Source of the DNA: an uncultured Tateyamaria sp.
GTDB taxonomy: Bacteria > Pseudomonadota > Alphaproteobacteria > Rhodobacterales > Rhodobacteraceae
Length of the DNA stretch: 64,000 bases
NCBI RefSeq assembly: GCF_947503465.1
Contig: NZ_CANNDN010000004.1
Location: 124,001 to 188,000 of the forward strand
Direction of reading: 5' to 3'
This document shows, one piece after another, positions 63,285 to 64,000 of this stretch (within the stretch, counting starts at the first letter, position 1; every line of letters starts with the position of its first letter). The translations under genes were made by a program, and so were the position numbers. The notes under the pieces were generated by a model. The model was not told the DNA's origin and made no database searches. It was given only the letters and a program-made list of their open reading frames with translations.

Positions 63285-63428
63285 TTCCGTCTCCATCGTT
63301 TGAGTGCGGTAGATGCGCGACTCGGCATGCCACTTGGGCCGGACGCGCGGAACGAGATGGGCGTATACGAGCAGTTGGCAGTCAAGGCAAGGGGATTTGA
63401 TGACGGACCGGTGCGGTCGCACAGCGCC

Positions 63429-63650
63429 TCACATGAAGCTGGCGATCACCCGGACAAATACGTCAGGAATTTCCTCAAGCGTGTAGCCACCCGGCTGGGT
63501 CTGAATGGCAAGCAGGATCAACCCGCCTGCGATAAGGATCGTGATCGCAGACGCACGCGGCGCACGACGATCCGATATCGCCGACAGAATGGACGGGATG
63601 GAAAACCCGGCAATCAGAATTCCGAGTACCAGATAAAAATCAGGGCTCAT
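63429..63650 (-). CDS. Small two-helix membrane protein
   Basis: A 73-residue protein with helices at about 5-24 (FYLVLGILIAGFSIPSILSA) and 35-52 (AITILIAGGLILLAI), and a conserved-looking tail EEIPDVFVRVIASFM. No family recognised. It lies between pyruvate kinase and rpmI on the same strand. Confidence 0.7.
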   Translation of the reverse strand: MSPDFYLVLGILIAGFSIPSILSAISDRRAPRASAITILIAGGLILLAIQTQPGGYTLEEIPDVFVRVIASFM

Positions 63651-63679
63651 AACATGACCTTACCTTAAGTCAGGTCACG

Positions 63680-64000
63680 CTACTCTGGATCAGTCGAGTA
63701 AATCAAACGTTCATCGCACGGGGCCACGCGCAGGATGTTGGTTGTGCCCGTGACATTGAAAGGCACGCCCGCCGTCACAACGATCTGATCCTCGGATTCG
63801 GCGAACCCGCCATCGCGCGCTGCGCGCGCTGCACCCACCACCGCTTCCTTGAACCGCTCCATGGTCGGGGTCACATAGCAGTTGCACCCCCAGCTCAACG
63901 TCATGCGACGCGCGGTGCGAACCAAAGGCGTCAGCGCCAGAATGGGCACGCGGGGACGTTCGCGGGCCACCAAAAGCGCGGTCGTCCCGCTTTGGGTGAA
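63680..64000 (-). CDS. pyk: Pyruvate kinase, C-terminal part (cut by window edge)
   Basis: The last 106 or so codons of pyruvate kinase. FTQSGTTALLVARERPRVPI is the C-terminal allosteric-domain motif, followed by GVPFNVTGTTNILRVAP, the typical end of the protein. It converts phosphoenolpyruvate to pyruvate with ATP synthesis in glycolysis. The catalytic part lies beyond the window. Confidence 0.93.
   Translation of the reverse strand, partial: FTQSGTTALLVARERPRVPILALTPLVRTARRMTLSWGCNCYVTPTMERFKEAVVGAARAARDGGFAESEDQIVVTAGVPFNVTGTTNILRVAPCDERLIYSTDPE

Noticed and set aside
1-64000. CRISPR arrays, intact insertion sequences, prophage or attachment sites
   Set aside because: No regularly spaced direct repeats, no intact transposase or integrase, and no phage genes were seen; the only mobile-element trace is the transposase tail at 47750-47890.

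Overview
The window reads as a chromosomal segment of an alphaproteobacterium of the Rhodobacterales (Roseobacter group). The grounds are high GC with dense, often overlapping genes; alphaproteobacterial markers such as a TrcR/DUF1013 regulator, a COQ9 protein and a membrane-anchored c-type cytochrome; TRAP transport; scattered heme-synthesis genes (hemE, hemC, hemF); and a Yej-type peptide importer. This assignment comes from gene content and remembered family resemblance, not from a database search. Apart from one small patch of transposase and sugar-nucleotide gene debris near 47.5-47.9 kb, it looks like core genome.

Layout. 1-6.4 kb: a catabolic island with a TRAP transporter (dctP, dctQ, start of dctM), a dimethylglycine/sarcosine-dehydrogenase-like flavoprotein and, divergently, a pyrrolysine-free MttB-family methyltransferase with an ACT-domain protein. 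Together they suggest uptake and demethylation of a methylated amine or betaine. 6.7-11.6 kb: a CAU tRNA, hemE and hemC back to back over one palindromic operator, an AidB-like acyl-CoA dehydrogenase and hemF. 11.7-18.4 kb: SDR, rRNA-methyltransferase-like protein, clpS, HAD hydrolase, D,D-carboxypeptidase with SPOR domain, mtfA, a LysR regulator, and a 42-codon small ORF coupled to a small membrane protein. 18.4-25.2 kb: an orphan ABC membrane domain and yejABEF. 25.4-32.5 kb: cytochrome c, pheA, SRPBCC, nudC, a nucleotidase, the SRP RNA, and an alpha/beta hydrolase with a divergent TetR. 32.5-36.4 kb: dnaX, a small membrane protein, ybaB and recR. 36.4-45 kb: threonine aldolase, otsA-otsB, trcR, RNase T2, a sterol-desaturase-like enzyme with its TetR, quinone oxidoreductase, COQ9. 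45-49.4 kb: rpsU, a chemoreceptor coupled to a small exported protein, gene debris, manC. 49.6-56.5 kb: Lrp/alanine dehydrogenase, mscL, GST, GMC oxidoreductase, YtoQ, methyltransferase and LysR. 56.5-64 kb: pheT and pheS separated by two genes, then rplT, rpmI and the end of pyruvate kinase.

The most unusual signals lie between genes. An asymmetric motif (CTTCATTGTTC, then AAATATGCA) precedes three genes: the two demethylation genes and the small ORF next to the LysR regulator. A TGT-N12-ACA palindrome of the CrtJ/PpsR type sits between hemE and hemC. A modular hairpin repeat recurs in at least three intergenic gaps, one copy forming a 179-bp inverted-repeat structure. A 16-bp palindrome occurs twice within 600 bp inside coding sequence in different frames. 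Gene coordinates below use starts chosen by ribosome binding site and family N-terminus where these could be judged.
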